The notes under the pieces were generated by a model that was given only the letters and a program-made list of their open reading frames with translations, did no database searches and was not told the DNA's origin. Both the position numbers and the translations under genes were made by a program. Positions 15,401 to 21,106 of a stretch of 21,576 nt of DNA are shown here, piece after piece. Source of the DNA: a virus; IMG/VR virus record IMGVR_UViG_3300031774_000185, positions 1 to 21,576 of that record. One strand, written 5' to 3'. Position 1 is the first letter of the stretch. Each line of letters begins with the position of its first letter.

Positions 15401-16446
15401 GTTCTGTAGCACCTATTCCTGTTGAGTTTAGACGACATTCAATTCTAAGATCTGGTAACCATACGTTTGAGTATCTTGGTTTTGGTCCAGGTAACTATTC
15501 AACTGCGTTCCCTCAAACACAGGTTGAAACTCTAGATGCTAACCAAGTTAAATTCTCTCAGTCTATTAAAGAAGAAGCAGGTGTTGCTTTCTACTCTGGT
15601 CTTAACTCAAATGGTGACCTATTCATTGGTAACCAGGTTATTAACCCAGTTACAGGTCAGATAACAAATGAAGATATTGCACAGTTGAATGTTATTGGTG
15701 AAGAAAACACAACTATCGAAACATTCTCTGAGATTGTTCTTACTGATAAACTCACAGTTATTGGTGGAGCATCTAACCAGTTAGAATCTATATTCGCTGG
15801 TCCTGTTACTTTCCAAGGTCAAGTATCATCTACTGACAATCTTATTGCAAAGAAATTAACTTATAATAATCAAGATGGTACTGTAATTAAACAAACATTA
15901 CTAGCACCTGAAAATGCTTTAGGAAATCCTGACTTTAGTAATGTTACAGGATACGATACTCCTGGTGATGGTGACTTAGTTTATAATATTAACTGGACTC
16001 CAGGTAAATCTCTAGGTTGGATATATTATGGTCAAACGTGGCATGAATTTGGTTTAACTGATACTGGAGATATTAATATTGCTACGTTCAATAATGAACA
16101 GCATCTTGGTATTGGTAAGGAAGCAACTACTGATTTTAGGGTTGATGTCTTAGGTAATGCTAAGGTAGATGGTAACTTAGTTGTTACTGGACAAGGTGGT
16201 GTTTCTGCTGATAACTATAATACTAGAGAATATAATGGTGATGGAACACAATTAACATTTGCGATCACAACATACGCTGGTGGTATTAAACATACCGCAG
16301 ATTCTGTTCTAGTATTCTTGAACGGTGTTGCTCAGGTTGGTGGAACTGATTATACAGTTGATGGTACTGGTTCAAATATTGTGTTTGCGTCAGGATCAGC
16401 ACCACTTGCAAGTGATGATGTCCATATTATAGAAATGCCTATCTAA
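12484..16446 (+). CDS. Large tail fibre/adhesin-like structural protein
   Basis: 1320 aa, the largest gene of the window. The N-terminal part (RTGRIIYVNPDDFDASDAI, RPFKTIQRAFLEVA, FSIMLYPSEYVIDNRPG, GGVIVPRGCSLVGTDL) reads like a right-handed parallel beta-helix (pectate-lyase-like) of the type found in cyanophage fibre proteins. Around residues 541-612 is a small Gly/Thr-rich beta module (GTGIATGATIVSFNTNTRVVTLS). Residues ~1040-1160 contain a fibre-like stretch, and the C-terminus (DSVLVFLNGVAQVGGTDYTV, ASDDVHIIEMPI) matches the widespread phage fibre-tip domain with the L-N-G-V-x-Q-x-x-x-x-D-Y motif. Predicted long fibre or spike for host contact. Codons are uniform through the gene, with no break suggesting a frameshift. 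The last gene of its subtranscript may be the one at 16452. Confidence 0.83.
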   Translation: MALTRLKNIITSRTGRIIYVNPDDFDASDAIDNRGNSALRPFKTIQRAFLEVAKFSYRVGLSNDEFDAFSIMLYPSEYVIDNRPGEVLYTNVPPIDSNSNLDITSSSNVLYKYNSIEGGVIVPRGCSLVGTDLRRTKIIPKYVPYPTTYAAKGINTEADIPPRTALFKVTGGTYFWQFSFFDGAEEGVYFKPDSTDTLAPKFSHHRLTCFEFADGLNPLSTLISQGTVPNSDYTAVSNIQERTDLEIYYQKISKAFAAVPDTSGDPDTDQIQARVEENRIVGPISDEYRVLQITRNGQTATAVTVDEFDNPRDHGFSVGVNINISGVTGSTGPSSEADAGVYNGSFTVTSASGNVFTYQMQSEPTGNAVGSNISVKTEIDTVDSASPYAFNLSLRSVWGMNGMHADGSKATGFKSMVVAQFTGLSLQKDDRAFVRYNASTGNYDTATAGDGAHLDGFAEYRKDWGHRHIVASNDAFIQAVSVFAVGYYAHFSAHRGADMSITNSNSNFGNTALRSAGFKAKSFSKDKAAAITHIIPPKALSVISTTGTGNSGGTTITLADDGSVNGLVQGVAVGGTGIATGATIVSFNTNTRVVTLSAANTGTVSGNIIFGQETTVNWVNVDIQRTRVINQALASGGGTPGTRLYLYGYIVEASPPTSKVQGFTVGARQDGTGGSAVPDKLNCLLIASGASEATVQSATITPYGPSVSGKTPGTVGSPLQYDDGTYTIGGVAGTVGGWYITVSETNNEIYTSINTNTQYNNVSFTPTTFIKRISDGRDLQDRTYRVRFVIDKDKANPLPRDPLSGYVMQPLNTDTTSYALNKCYYVYDIEVVQPFVRGVDDGIYYITLLCGSIAPTTSNFNDRKFSQNVNEVYPTFDRDNPVADPDASVSVADNEIIGLVNATDGATPTPNLDPKLSITKESIEFILADNGWTQPGTTPGWDAINRELSDVELTARAGDEEVRKINIRENNDGSVAPIPVEFRRHSILRSGNHTFEYLGFGPGNYSTAFPQTQVETLDANQVKFSQSIKEEAGVAFYSGLNSNGDLFIGNQVINPVTGQITNEDIAQLNVIGEENTTIETFSEIVLTDKLTVIGGASNQLESIFAGPVTFQGQVSSTDNLIAKKLTYNNQDGTVIKQTLLAPENALGNPDFSNVTGYDTPGDGDLVYNINWTPGKSLGWIYYGQTWHEFGLTDTGDINIATFNNEQHLGIGKEATTDFRVDVLGNAKVDGNLVVTGQGGVSADNYNTREYNGDGTQLTFAITTYAGGIKHTADSVLVFLNGVAQVGGTDYTVDGTGSNIVFASGSAPLASDDVHIIEMPI
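12514..12531 (+). repeat. Perfect inverted repeat near the start of the large fibre gene
   Basis: ACGTCCAG-AA-CTGGACGT: two perfect 8-base arms with a 2-base centre, 30 bases inside the coding region. It could form a hairpin in the mRNA near the ribosome binding region or be a protein-binding dyad. It encodes part of a conserved-looking peptide (TSRTGR), so it could be coincidental. Confidence 0.45.
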
Positions 16447-16451
16447 GAACT

Positions 16452-17162
16452 ATGCCTACCTCAAGAATTAGTGGTAATCAGATTGAAACTACCACAAATG
16501 CAACTATTAACGGATTAGATTTCGCTGTTCAAGAAGGAGAATTAAAACTTCCTACAGGAACAGAGATACAGAGACCTGCCTCTGGTGCTATTGGCATGAT
16601 ACGGTTTAATACTACAGAGGATAAAGTAGAGCAATATTTAATTAATGGACCTGATAATCTACCTGGTTGGAAAAAGGTAAAGGGTGGTGGTAGTGCTAGT
16701 GGATTAGGAGAATTTGGTATAATTAAAGGTAATGCGAGAACTATTGATGAAGATCTAATTATTCCTGCAGTTACTGAGGATCCACCCTTTGCTTTTGAAT
16801 ATGCATTTACAGTAGGACCAACTGTTACTATTACAAGTGGTTATACTCTTACAGTTGGACAGGGTGTATCGTATGTTGTTGTTGGTGATAATCCAGATAC
16901 ATGGGTTGTTATGGATGGTGGGGAAGTTGCGGGTAAAGTTGGACCAGGTTGGACAATTATCGGATCTGATGATGGACTTGGGGAAGTTAATTTGATTCGT
17001 GGTAATTCAAGAAGTATCGATCAAAATCTAATTATCCCATTTACTACAACCGATCAGGAAGGTTATGCCTTTGAAAACTCTTGTTCAGTAGGACCAGTTA
17101 TTACTATTAGTAGTGGTTTTACTGTCACCGTCACTGAAGGTGTAACTTACGAAATAATATGA
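16452..17162 (+). CDS. Small fibre-like structural protein with a duplicated C-terminal module
   Basis: 236 aa, 5 bases after the large fibre gene stop, no own promoter seen. Residues 1-80 form an N-terminal domain with MPTSRISGNQIE and RPASGAIGMIRFNTTEDKVEQY, a trimerising or attachment motif common in phage fibres (RP..g.IGM.RfN...dk.E.Y). Two copies of a ~60-residue module follow, at 85-144 and 176-236. Each has LGE...I.GN.R.ID..LIIP, an acidic or aromatic middle, then VGP..TI.SG.T.TV..GV.Y. The following gene has the same N-terminal domain with one such module, so both arose by duplication. Predicted host-contact fibre component. Confidence 0.8.
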   Translation: MPTSRISGNQIETTTNATINGLDFAVQEGELKLPTGTEIQRPASGAIGMIRFNTTEDKVEQYLINGPDNLPGWKKVKGGGSASGLGEFGIIKGNARTIDEDLIIPAVTEDPPFAFEYAFTVGPTVTITSGYTLTVGQGVSYVVVGDNPDTWVVMDGGEVAGKVGPGWTIIGSDDGLGEVNLIRGNSRSIDQNLIIPFTTTDQEGYAFENSCSVGPVITISSGFTVTVTEGVTYEII

Positions 17163-17168
17163 TAAATA
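17161..17168 (+). promoter_or_regulatory. T4-type late promoter
   Basis: GATAAATA, its first two bases being the last two of the upstream TGA stop codon (17160-17162), 23 bases before the ATG at 17192. AGGAGG at 17171-17176 is a perfect Shine-Dalgarno but lies 15 bases from the ATG, unusually far; GTTATAA (17182-17188) lies nearer. Confidence 0.7.
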
Positions 17169-17191
17169 CAAGGAGGACAGTGTTATAAGAC

Positions 17192-17632
17192 ATGGCAACT
17201 ACAAGAATTAGCGATAACCAAATTGATGAAGCGACTGCTGCAACAATTACGACACTGAATTTTCTAAATACTAACAGTGAATTTAAAATTCCTGTTGGTG
17301 ACACTGCAACAAGACCAGGCACTCCTGCTATTGGTATGATGCGGTTTAATTCAGAAAATGATAAAGCAGAAATTTATGTTCAGGACTTTGATGGTGATGG
17401 TAATCCTGGATGGATTAATCTAGGTGCTGGTGCTGGCGGTTCTGTTAGTCTTCTAGGTGATAATAATAATATTAGGGGAAACCCTAAAACTATTGCGGAG
17501 GATATTGAAATTCCTAATCCCGCAACAGATAAAACATATGAAAATTCTTTCACTCTCGGACCAAAAATACGTATTGCCAGTGGTTTTACTGTTACAGTTC
17601 CAGTTGGAGTTAATTGGCGTATTTTCGATTAA
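17192..17632 (+). CDS. Small fibre-like structural protein with a single C-terminal module
   Basis: 146 aa. The N-terminus (MATTRISDNQIDEATAATI, RPGTPAIGMMRFNSENDKAE) is clearly related to that of the preceding gene. Residues 87-146 carry one copy of the module (NNIRGNPKTIAEDIEIP..., YENSFTLGPKIRIASGFTVTVPVGVNW) that is present twice in that gene. It therefore looks like a shorter paralogue. It has its own late promoter. Predicted virion fibre or adhesin component; partner unknown. Confidence 0.8.
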   Translation: MATTRISDNQIDEATAATITTLNFLNTNSEFKIPVGDTATRPGTPAIGMMRFNSENDKAEIYVQDFDGDGNPGWINLGAGAGGSVSLLGDNNNIRGNPKTIAEDIEIPNPATDKTYENSFTLGPKIRIASGFTVTVPVGVNWRIFD

Positions 17633-17648
17633 TTATAGGTTTTAACTA

Positions 17649-18272
17649 ATGTCACAAATAAACGTAAATAAAGTTTTCTCTCCAACTCAAGCAGGAATTC
17701 CTGGACCACATATTGATACTGCCTCTAATGGTAATATCTCTATAGATACAGATACACTTTTTGTAGATTCTACAAATGATCGACTGGGGATAGGGACTAC
17801 ATCTCCTGGTAGAACATTAGATATACAACATATTGGTGGTATATCATTTAATGCTGGTATTATTTTTGAAGATTGCACTATAAGTGGCACTGCAATGAAT
17901 GGAACAGTAAACCATGATGTTGAAACTGCAAATGCTGGTTATTACAGTTCTGTATCTGGAAACTGGACTTATAATATAAGATGGGATTCTTCTACAACAC
18001 TAAATACAAAAATGAGTAATGGTGAGACTATTAATGTCACATATACAGTTCCAGTTACAGGAAGTAGTTACTACCAAACTACATTTCAGATTGATGGTAG
18101 TTCTAAAACTGTACAGTGGGTAGACCAACTACCACCTGTTCAGGGTGGTGGAAGAGAAAGTGGTGATGATGCAGCAACAACAGGATTTGATGTATATAGT
18201 TTTGCTATTAATAAATATGGTACTAACAACTATTATATTTTAGGATCGCATACACACTTCGGTGCGTACTAG
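17649..18272 (+). CDS. Fibre/adhesin-like protein, copy A of a paralogous pair
   Basis: 207 aa. The N-terminal block MSQINVNKVFSPTQAGIPGPHI is followed by DTDTLFVDSTNDRLGIGTTSPGRTLDIQ (residues 33-60), the VD..ND.VGIGT.SP...LDI motif common in phage tail fibres that often precedes an intramolecular chaperone domain (no chaperone is seen here). The C-terminal half (LNTKMSNGETINVTYTV, FQIDGSSKTVQW, GGGRESGDDAATTGFDVYSFAI) is a beta-rich domain shared with the next gene. No promoter of the late type is visible in the 16-base gap before it. Predicted host-contact tail component. Confidence 0.8.
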   Translation: MSQINVNKVFSPTQAGIPGPHIDTASNGNISIDTDTLFVDSTNDRLGIGTTSPGRTLDIQHIGGISFNAGIIFEDCTISGTAMNGTVNHDVETANAGYYSSVSGNWTYNIRWDSSTTLNTKMSNGETINVTYTVPVTGSSYYQTTFQIDGSSKTVQWVDQLPPVQGGGRESGDDAATTGFDVYSFAINKYGTNNYYILGSHTHFGAY

Positions 18273-18280
18273 TATAAATA
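18273..18280 (+). promoter_or_regulatory. T4-type late promoter (perfect TATAAATA)
   Basis: TATAAATA begins immediately after the TAG stop (18270-18272) of the upstream gene, 22 bases before the ATG at 18303. The leader contains AATCAAA and AGGTATAA, closely like the leader of the 12484 gene. Confidence 0.8.
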
Positions 18281-18302
18281 ATCAAACGATAGGTATAACA
18301 AG

Positions 18303-18896
18303 ATGTCTCAATTAAATGTAGATACACTAAAACACTCTCAAGGTACTGGACCTGGTATTGATCTACAAAGTAGTGGTAACTTTGCATTTGATACGAATAC
18401 ATTATATGTCGATTCTGTTAATGATAGAGTCGGAATTAATGATTCATCACCAAGTCATTCCTTAGATGTTGCTGGTAGTGATGGAGTTAATCTTGGTTGT
18501 GGTGCTATATTTGAAAAGGTCAATATTGTTTCAAACACATCTAATAGTGGCGGTACCAATATTGACCTACTAACCTCGTCAGTCTGGTTATTTACTTCTT
18601 CTAATAATGGTAGTTGGACTCCGAACTTTAGAGGAGATGCAAGTACCAGTCTAGATAGTATAATGTCTACTGGTCAAGTCATTGTTGCAACTATTATTTC
18701 TCAAAATGGTGGAAGTAGTGGTTATGCATCGAATATGAATATTGATGGTAGTGGACAAACTGAGTATTGGTCAAATGATGAAACACCTGACGAAAGAGGT
18801 GGTACATCTGGATATGATGTATACCAATACAGTATAATTAAAACTGGTGGCGGTAACAGTTACCTAGTTTTGGCAAATAGAACTTATTGCGATTAA
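18303..18896 (+). CDS. Fibre/adhesin-like protein, copy B of a paralogous pair
   Basis: 197 aa, parallel to the preceding gene along its whole length. It has MSQLNVDTLKHSQGTGPGI, then DTNTLYVDSVNDRVGINDSSPSHSLDVAG (residues 30-58), then the C-terminal beta domain (LDSIMSTGQVIVATI, MNIDGSGQTEYW, ERGGTSGYDVYQYSIIK). Alignable blocks at both ends and in the middle indicate gene duplication followed by divergence, most of all in the region just before the C-terminus. It has its own late promoter. The next gene starts 16 bases after its stop, after a GGAGA ribosome binding site. Predicted tail adhesin or fibre component. Confidence 0.8.
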   Translation: MSQLNVDTLKHSQGTGPGIDLQSSGNFAFDTNTLYVDSVNDRVGINDSSPSHSLDVAGSDGVNLGCGAIFEKVNIVSNTSNSGGTNIDLLTSSVWLFTSSNNGSWTPNFRGDASTSLDSIMSTGQVIVATIISQNGGSSGYASNMNIDGSGQTEYWSNDETPDERGGTSGYDVYQYSIIKTGGGNSYLVLANRTYCD

Positions 18897-18912
18897 TACG
18901 GAGAACTGAACT

Positions 18913-19860
18913 ATGACACCACCTATTTTTTCTCAATTTTCATCTGGCGGCGGCGGTAGAGCAAAGGGTTTCGGTATGGGACCAATGGCAGGAGGCGGTT
19001 TATATAAATTCACAACTGCTACATTTGCGGGTACAGGAAGTAATCCAAATGGTCCTGCTCTTTCAGAAGCACGTTCGGGATTAAGTGGAGGGGAAACATC
19101 CCAATGGAAAAACGATACTAACTTCTTTAATCAGTCTGGTGGAATTCAATATTGGACTGTACCAACTGACGGAACATATCGAATTGAGGCAGAGGGTGCT
19201 AGAGGTGGATATCCGAGAGGTGGTGGATATGGTGCTAGGATGCGAGGAGATTTTAATTTAACTGAAGGTGAGCAGATAAGAATAGTTATTGGACAACAAG
19301 GTAATACACAAGGACATCCTTGGGGTGGTACTCAAGGTACTGGCGGTGGCGGTACATATGTTGCCAGAACCCCATACAATAGTAATTCATCTATTTTAGT
19401 GGTCGCTGGTGGCGGTGGTGCTGGTACTGGTACCCCATGGTCTAATCAGGGAGGAGATAACGCAAACACTGGAACCAGTGGTAATAGTGGTGGTCAAAGT
19501 GGTGGAAGTGGCGGTAACGGTGGAAGTGGATTTTGGGGTGCTGGTGGTGCAGGATTTTTTGGAGATGGACCCACGATGTCTGGAACCCCATCATCTCAAC
19601 GAGCAAGATCTTTCACTAATGGATCAAGGGGTGGTCTTGGTCCAAACAGTTGGGGCGGTACAGGTTGGGGCGGTTTCGGAGGAGGCGGCGGTTCTGGTGT
19701 TGGCGGCGGTGGTGCAGGAGGGTACTCTGGCGGTGGCGGCGGACAATGGTCATCTCAACTGAGAGGTGGCGGCGGCGGTTCACGTAATAATGGTAACAAT
19801 CAAAGTAACTCCCGATCCAATCGGGGTGGTAATGGAGTAGTTTATATTACTCTCCAGTGA
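18913..19860 (+). CDS. Glycine-rich adhesin-like protein
   Basis: 315 aa. After GGGGRAKGF (12-20), the region 30-170 carries LYKFTTATFAGTG, GGIQYWTVPTDGTYRIEAEGARG, FNLTEGEQIRIVIGQQG and ILVVAGGGGAG. This order strongly recalls the Gly_rich domain (PF12810) of the ALK/LTK receptors: w.f.T.g..G, gvQ.w.VP.tG.Y.I.A.GA.G, l..G..l.i.vGQ.G, v.AGGGGG. The C-terminal half (~175-310) is poly-glycine with Ser/Asn/Trp, like poly-Gly sandwich adhesins such as T-even gp38 tips. A GGAGA ribosome binding site precedes the ATG. Codons switch to GGC/GGT tandem runs, unlike the AT-rich surroundings. Predicted distal receptor-binding or surface adhesin; host receptor unknown. Confidence 0.8.
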   Translation: MTPPIFSQFSSGGGGRAKGFGMGPMAGGGLYKFTTATFAGTGSNPNGPALSEARSGLSGGETSQWKNDTNFFNQSGGIQYWTVPTDGTYRIEAEGARGGYPRGGGYGARMRGDFNLTEGEQIRIVIGQQGNTQGHPWGGTQGTGGGGTYVARTPYNSNSSILVVAGGGGAGTGTPWSNQGGDNANTGTSGNSGGQSGGSGGNGGSGFWGAGGAGFFGDGPTMSGTPSSQRARSFTNGSRGGLGPNSWGGTGWGGFGGGGGSGVGGGGAGGYSGGGGGQWSSQLRGGGGGSRNNGNNQSNSRSNRGGNGVVYITLQ

Positions 19861-19894
19861 TAACGACTAATGTGACAATCGACATAAGTGGCAC

Positions 19895-19920
19895 AAGGGG
19901 GTTTACATACCCCCTTTTTT
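19895..19920 (+). terminator. Rho-independent terminator after the structural genes
   Basis: AAGGGGGT (19895-19902) pairs perfectly with ACCCCCTT (19909-19916), closing a 6-base loop TTACAT, followed by a T run to 19920. It lies 35 bases after the glycine-rich gene stop and ends the late structural block. Confidence 0.88.
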
Positions 19921-19930
19921 ATGGCATAAT
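19902..19930 (+). promoter_or_regulatory. Sigma70-like promoter overlapping the terminator
   Basis: TTTACA (19902-19907), 17 bases, then CATAAT (19925-19930). The -35 box sits in the loop and last stem base of the terminator hairpin. It would drive the gene at 19954, whose ATG is preceded by AGG at a short spacing (19948-19950). Confidence 0.6.
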
Positions 19931-19953
19931 ACCGAAGTATTCAATGTAGGATC

Positions 19954-20169
19954 ATGCCTCAATTTACACTCATCTGTACTGATGAGGATCAAACAATCTC
20001 AACTAAAGAATTTGAAGCAACGATTCTTCAAGATGTTGTAGAAAAAACAGAAGACTTCCTTAGAGGAGTTGGTTATGTTTTTGAAGGACTAAACACTGAG
20101 GTTAATCCTGTCAACGAAATGAACAAACTACATGAGGATTACATCACTGCCTACAGAAATGTAGAGTGA
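19954..20169 (+). CDS. Small hypothetical protein
   Basis: 71 aa (MPQFTLICTDEDQTISTKEFEATIL...). The pattern is a short beta-strand pair (QFTLICTDEDQTISTKEFEA) followed by a helix (QDVVEKTEDFLRGVGYVFEGLN) and an acidic tail. I associate this opening with short conserved proteins of cyanomyoviruses, without a known function, and I have not verified it. A sigma70-like promoter and AGG ribosome binding region precede it. Likely a soluble early protein. Nothing indicates enzyme activity. Confidence 0.75.
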   Translation: MPQFTLICTDEDQTISTKEFEATILQDVVEKTEDFLRGVGYVFEGLNTEVNPVNEMNKLHEDYITAYRNVE

Positions 20170-20208
20170 TATATAACTGTAAGTAGTTTATTGTAACTTC
20201 AAACTCAC

Positions 20209-20214
20209 TATAAT
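20209..20214 (+). promoter_or_regulatory. TATAAT box overlapping a start codon
   Basis: TATAAT followed by G places the ATG of the next gene (20213) inside the box. No good -35 lies 15-18 bases upstream. CTTCAAACTCAC directly precedes it, nearly the same as CTTTAAACTCAC before TATACT at 20800. It may be a second promoter serving genes farther downstream. Confidence 0.35.
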
Positions 20215-20392
20215 GGGCAAGACTTTTAGACGTGGCGGTAGTGAACAGGGGAACTATTCTCCTGGAAAATCTATCCGAGATAAGCGACAAAAAGCGAGTA
20301 CCAGTCGTTCGACTTGGGCACACGAGAACAATCAATCCAAAACTAATATGGGAAAACGTAAAAAGTTGTACCCTGATAATAATGAATGGTAA
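20213..20392 (+). CDS. Very small basic protein
   Basis: 59 aa (MGKTFRRGGSEQGNYSPGK...). It is rich in Lys/Arg (KSIRDKRQK, MGKRKK) and Ser/Asn, with an aromatic C-terminus (YPDNNEW); probably mostly disordered and nucleic-acid- or RNA-polymerase-binding by composition, which is inference only. The next gene's ATG (20382) lies inside its last codons. Its first codon overlaps a TATAAT sequence, so its mRNA must start upstream, or this box is not used for it. The reading frame is uninterrupted, and the competing frame over the same bases gives no sensible start until 20382. Confidence 0.6.
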   Translation: MGKTFRRGGSEQGNYSPGKSIRDKRQKASTSRSTWAHENNQSKTNMGKRKKLYPDNNEW

Positions 20393-20552
20393 CGACACTG
20401 AAAAATTCAACAGAGGGTTAGATCTCTTTGCTGAATCGGTTATGAAACCTGACCACGCACTTCGTCAATGTGCCCACAACCAGAAATGTTATCACGAACT
20501 AATGTGGGTTCGTGAACATGTCCTTGATTATCTTAAAACCTTGAGACACTAA
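20382..20552 (+). CDS. Small hypothetical protein
   Basis: 56 aa from ATG 20382 (MNGNDTEKFNRGLDLFAESVMKPDH...). The frame is open upstream to 20232, but that part lies over the basic gene at 20213. The product has helical character with two cysteines (C29, C36 in LRQCAHNQKCYHELMW) and several histidines nearby, possibly metal-binding, though the spacing does not match a known finger. It overlaps the gene before by 11 bases and shares a base with the next ATG (TAATG at 20550-20554). Family unknown. Confidence 0.65.
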   Translation: MNGNDTEKFNRGLDLFAESVMKPDHALRQCAHNQKCYHELMWVREHVLDYLKTLRH

Positions 20553-20758
20553 TGACCATTGGCATCCACTCAGCAATCCTTATTAAGGATCAAAAAATGA
20601 TATTAAAAGATGCGTTACTTTTGTATGTCTCTGACTTGCAAAAGAAACATTTTGGTGCTAAAGTAATTGACACAGATGACTATCTTTCTAAAATGAAAGA
20701 AGTTGAAGAGATCGTTAGGATATTAAGTCTTGATGATCTATACAAGTATGCCAGTTGA
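20552..20758 (+). CDS. Small hypothetical helical protein
   Basis: 68 aa (MTIGIHSAILIKDQKM...). A hydrophobic helix-like segment (SAILIKDQKMILKDALLLYVSDLQKK) is followed by a charged helical C-terminus (DDYLSKMKEVEEIVRILSLDDLYKYAS). Predicted all-helical, soluble or membrane-peripheral; no recognised family. It starts by sharing a base with the upstream TAA, and its stop precedes a 53-base gap that holds a possible -10 box. Confidence 0.7.
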   Translation: MTIGIHSAILIKDQKMILKDALLLYVSDLQKKHFGAKVIDTDDYLSKMKEVEEIVRILSLDDLYKYAS

Positions 20759-20799
20759 AGAACCTGCACACATCTTCACCCATCACTTTAAACTCACAT

Positions 20800-20805
20800 T
20801 ATACT
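20800..20805 (+). promoter_or_regulatory. Possible -10 box before the 20812 gene
   Basis: TATACT, preceded by CTTTAAACTCACAT. Its end lies 6 bases before the ATG at 20812, so a transcript from it would start at or within a base of that ATG, giving a leaderless mRNA. The -35 region is poor. Confidence 0.4.
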
Positions 20806-20811
20806 AAGAGC

Positions 20812-21000
20812 ATGTTTAACAAAGACATTCGCCTATTGAACAAAGTCATTCGCTTAGGAGAAAGCGGCAAAGTCCAATATACGGACGAAGAACTGATTAG
20901 GTTAAAGAAAAAACGTAGTCAGTTGCGTGATTGGAAACAATCTGCTAAAATTTCACAAAACAACGGTTTCGGACACTATGACAAAAAAACTGACAGTTGA
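20812..21000 (+). CDS. Small basic hypothetical protein
   Basis: 62 aa from ATG 20812 (MFNKDIRLLNKVIRLGES...). In-frame upstream codons reach a TTG at 20755, but they cover the possible promoter, so the ATG is preferred. The N-terminus alternates basic and hydrophobic residues (DIRLLNKVIRLGESGKVQYTDEELIRLKKKRSQLRDWKQ), which should form one or two helices; the C-terminus is polar. No family recognised. It overlaps the next gene by 23 bases. Confidence 0.65.
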   Translation: MFNKDIRLLNKVIRLGESGKVQYTDEELIRLKKKRSQLRDWKQSAKISQNNGFGHYDKKTDS

Positions 21001-21106
21001 ATATGATGAGCAGTTCGATAACTGCCAAGAGCAAGAAGATGATTGGGTTTCTTCAATTATCGGATCTGAAGATGATGCAGTTTATGACGTATTAGCAAAC
21101 CTATGA
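20978..21106 (+). CDS. Tiny acidic hypothetical protein
   Basis: 42 aa (MTKKLTVEYDEQFDNCQEQ...). Strongly acidic with many Asp/Glu, one Trp and one Cys. Its start lies inside the 3' end of the preceding gene, and its stop forms ATGA with the next start (21103-21106), the coupling style used throughout the operons here. This is the main evidence that it is real. Function unknown. Confidence 0.6.
   Translation: MTKKLTVEYDEQFDNCQEQEDDWVSSIIGSEDDAVYDVLANL

Noticed and set aside
19467-19480. CACTGG-AA-CCAGTG dyad inside the glycine-rich gene
   Set aside because: Short, inside a coding repeat, with no promoter or T run; likely chance from codon use.
19409-19762. 117-codon frame over the glycine-rich gene
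   Set aside because: Val/Leu/Gly-rich product is the frame shift of GGN repeats (GGTGGT read as GTG/TGG) and not a separate gene.
19811-19825. CCCGAT-CCA-ATCGGG hairpin at the end of the glycine-rich gene
   Set aside because: A good 6-base stem, but with no T run behind it; the real terminator is at 19895-19920.
20232-20381. N-terminal extension of the 20382 gene to an ATG at 20232
   Set aside because: It lies over the basic gene at 20213 in another frame; the ATG at 20382 gives the overlap pattern usual here.
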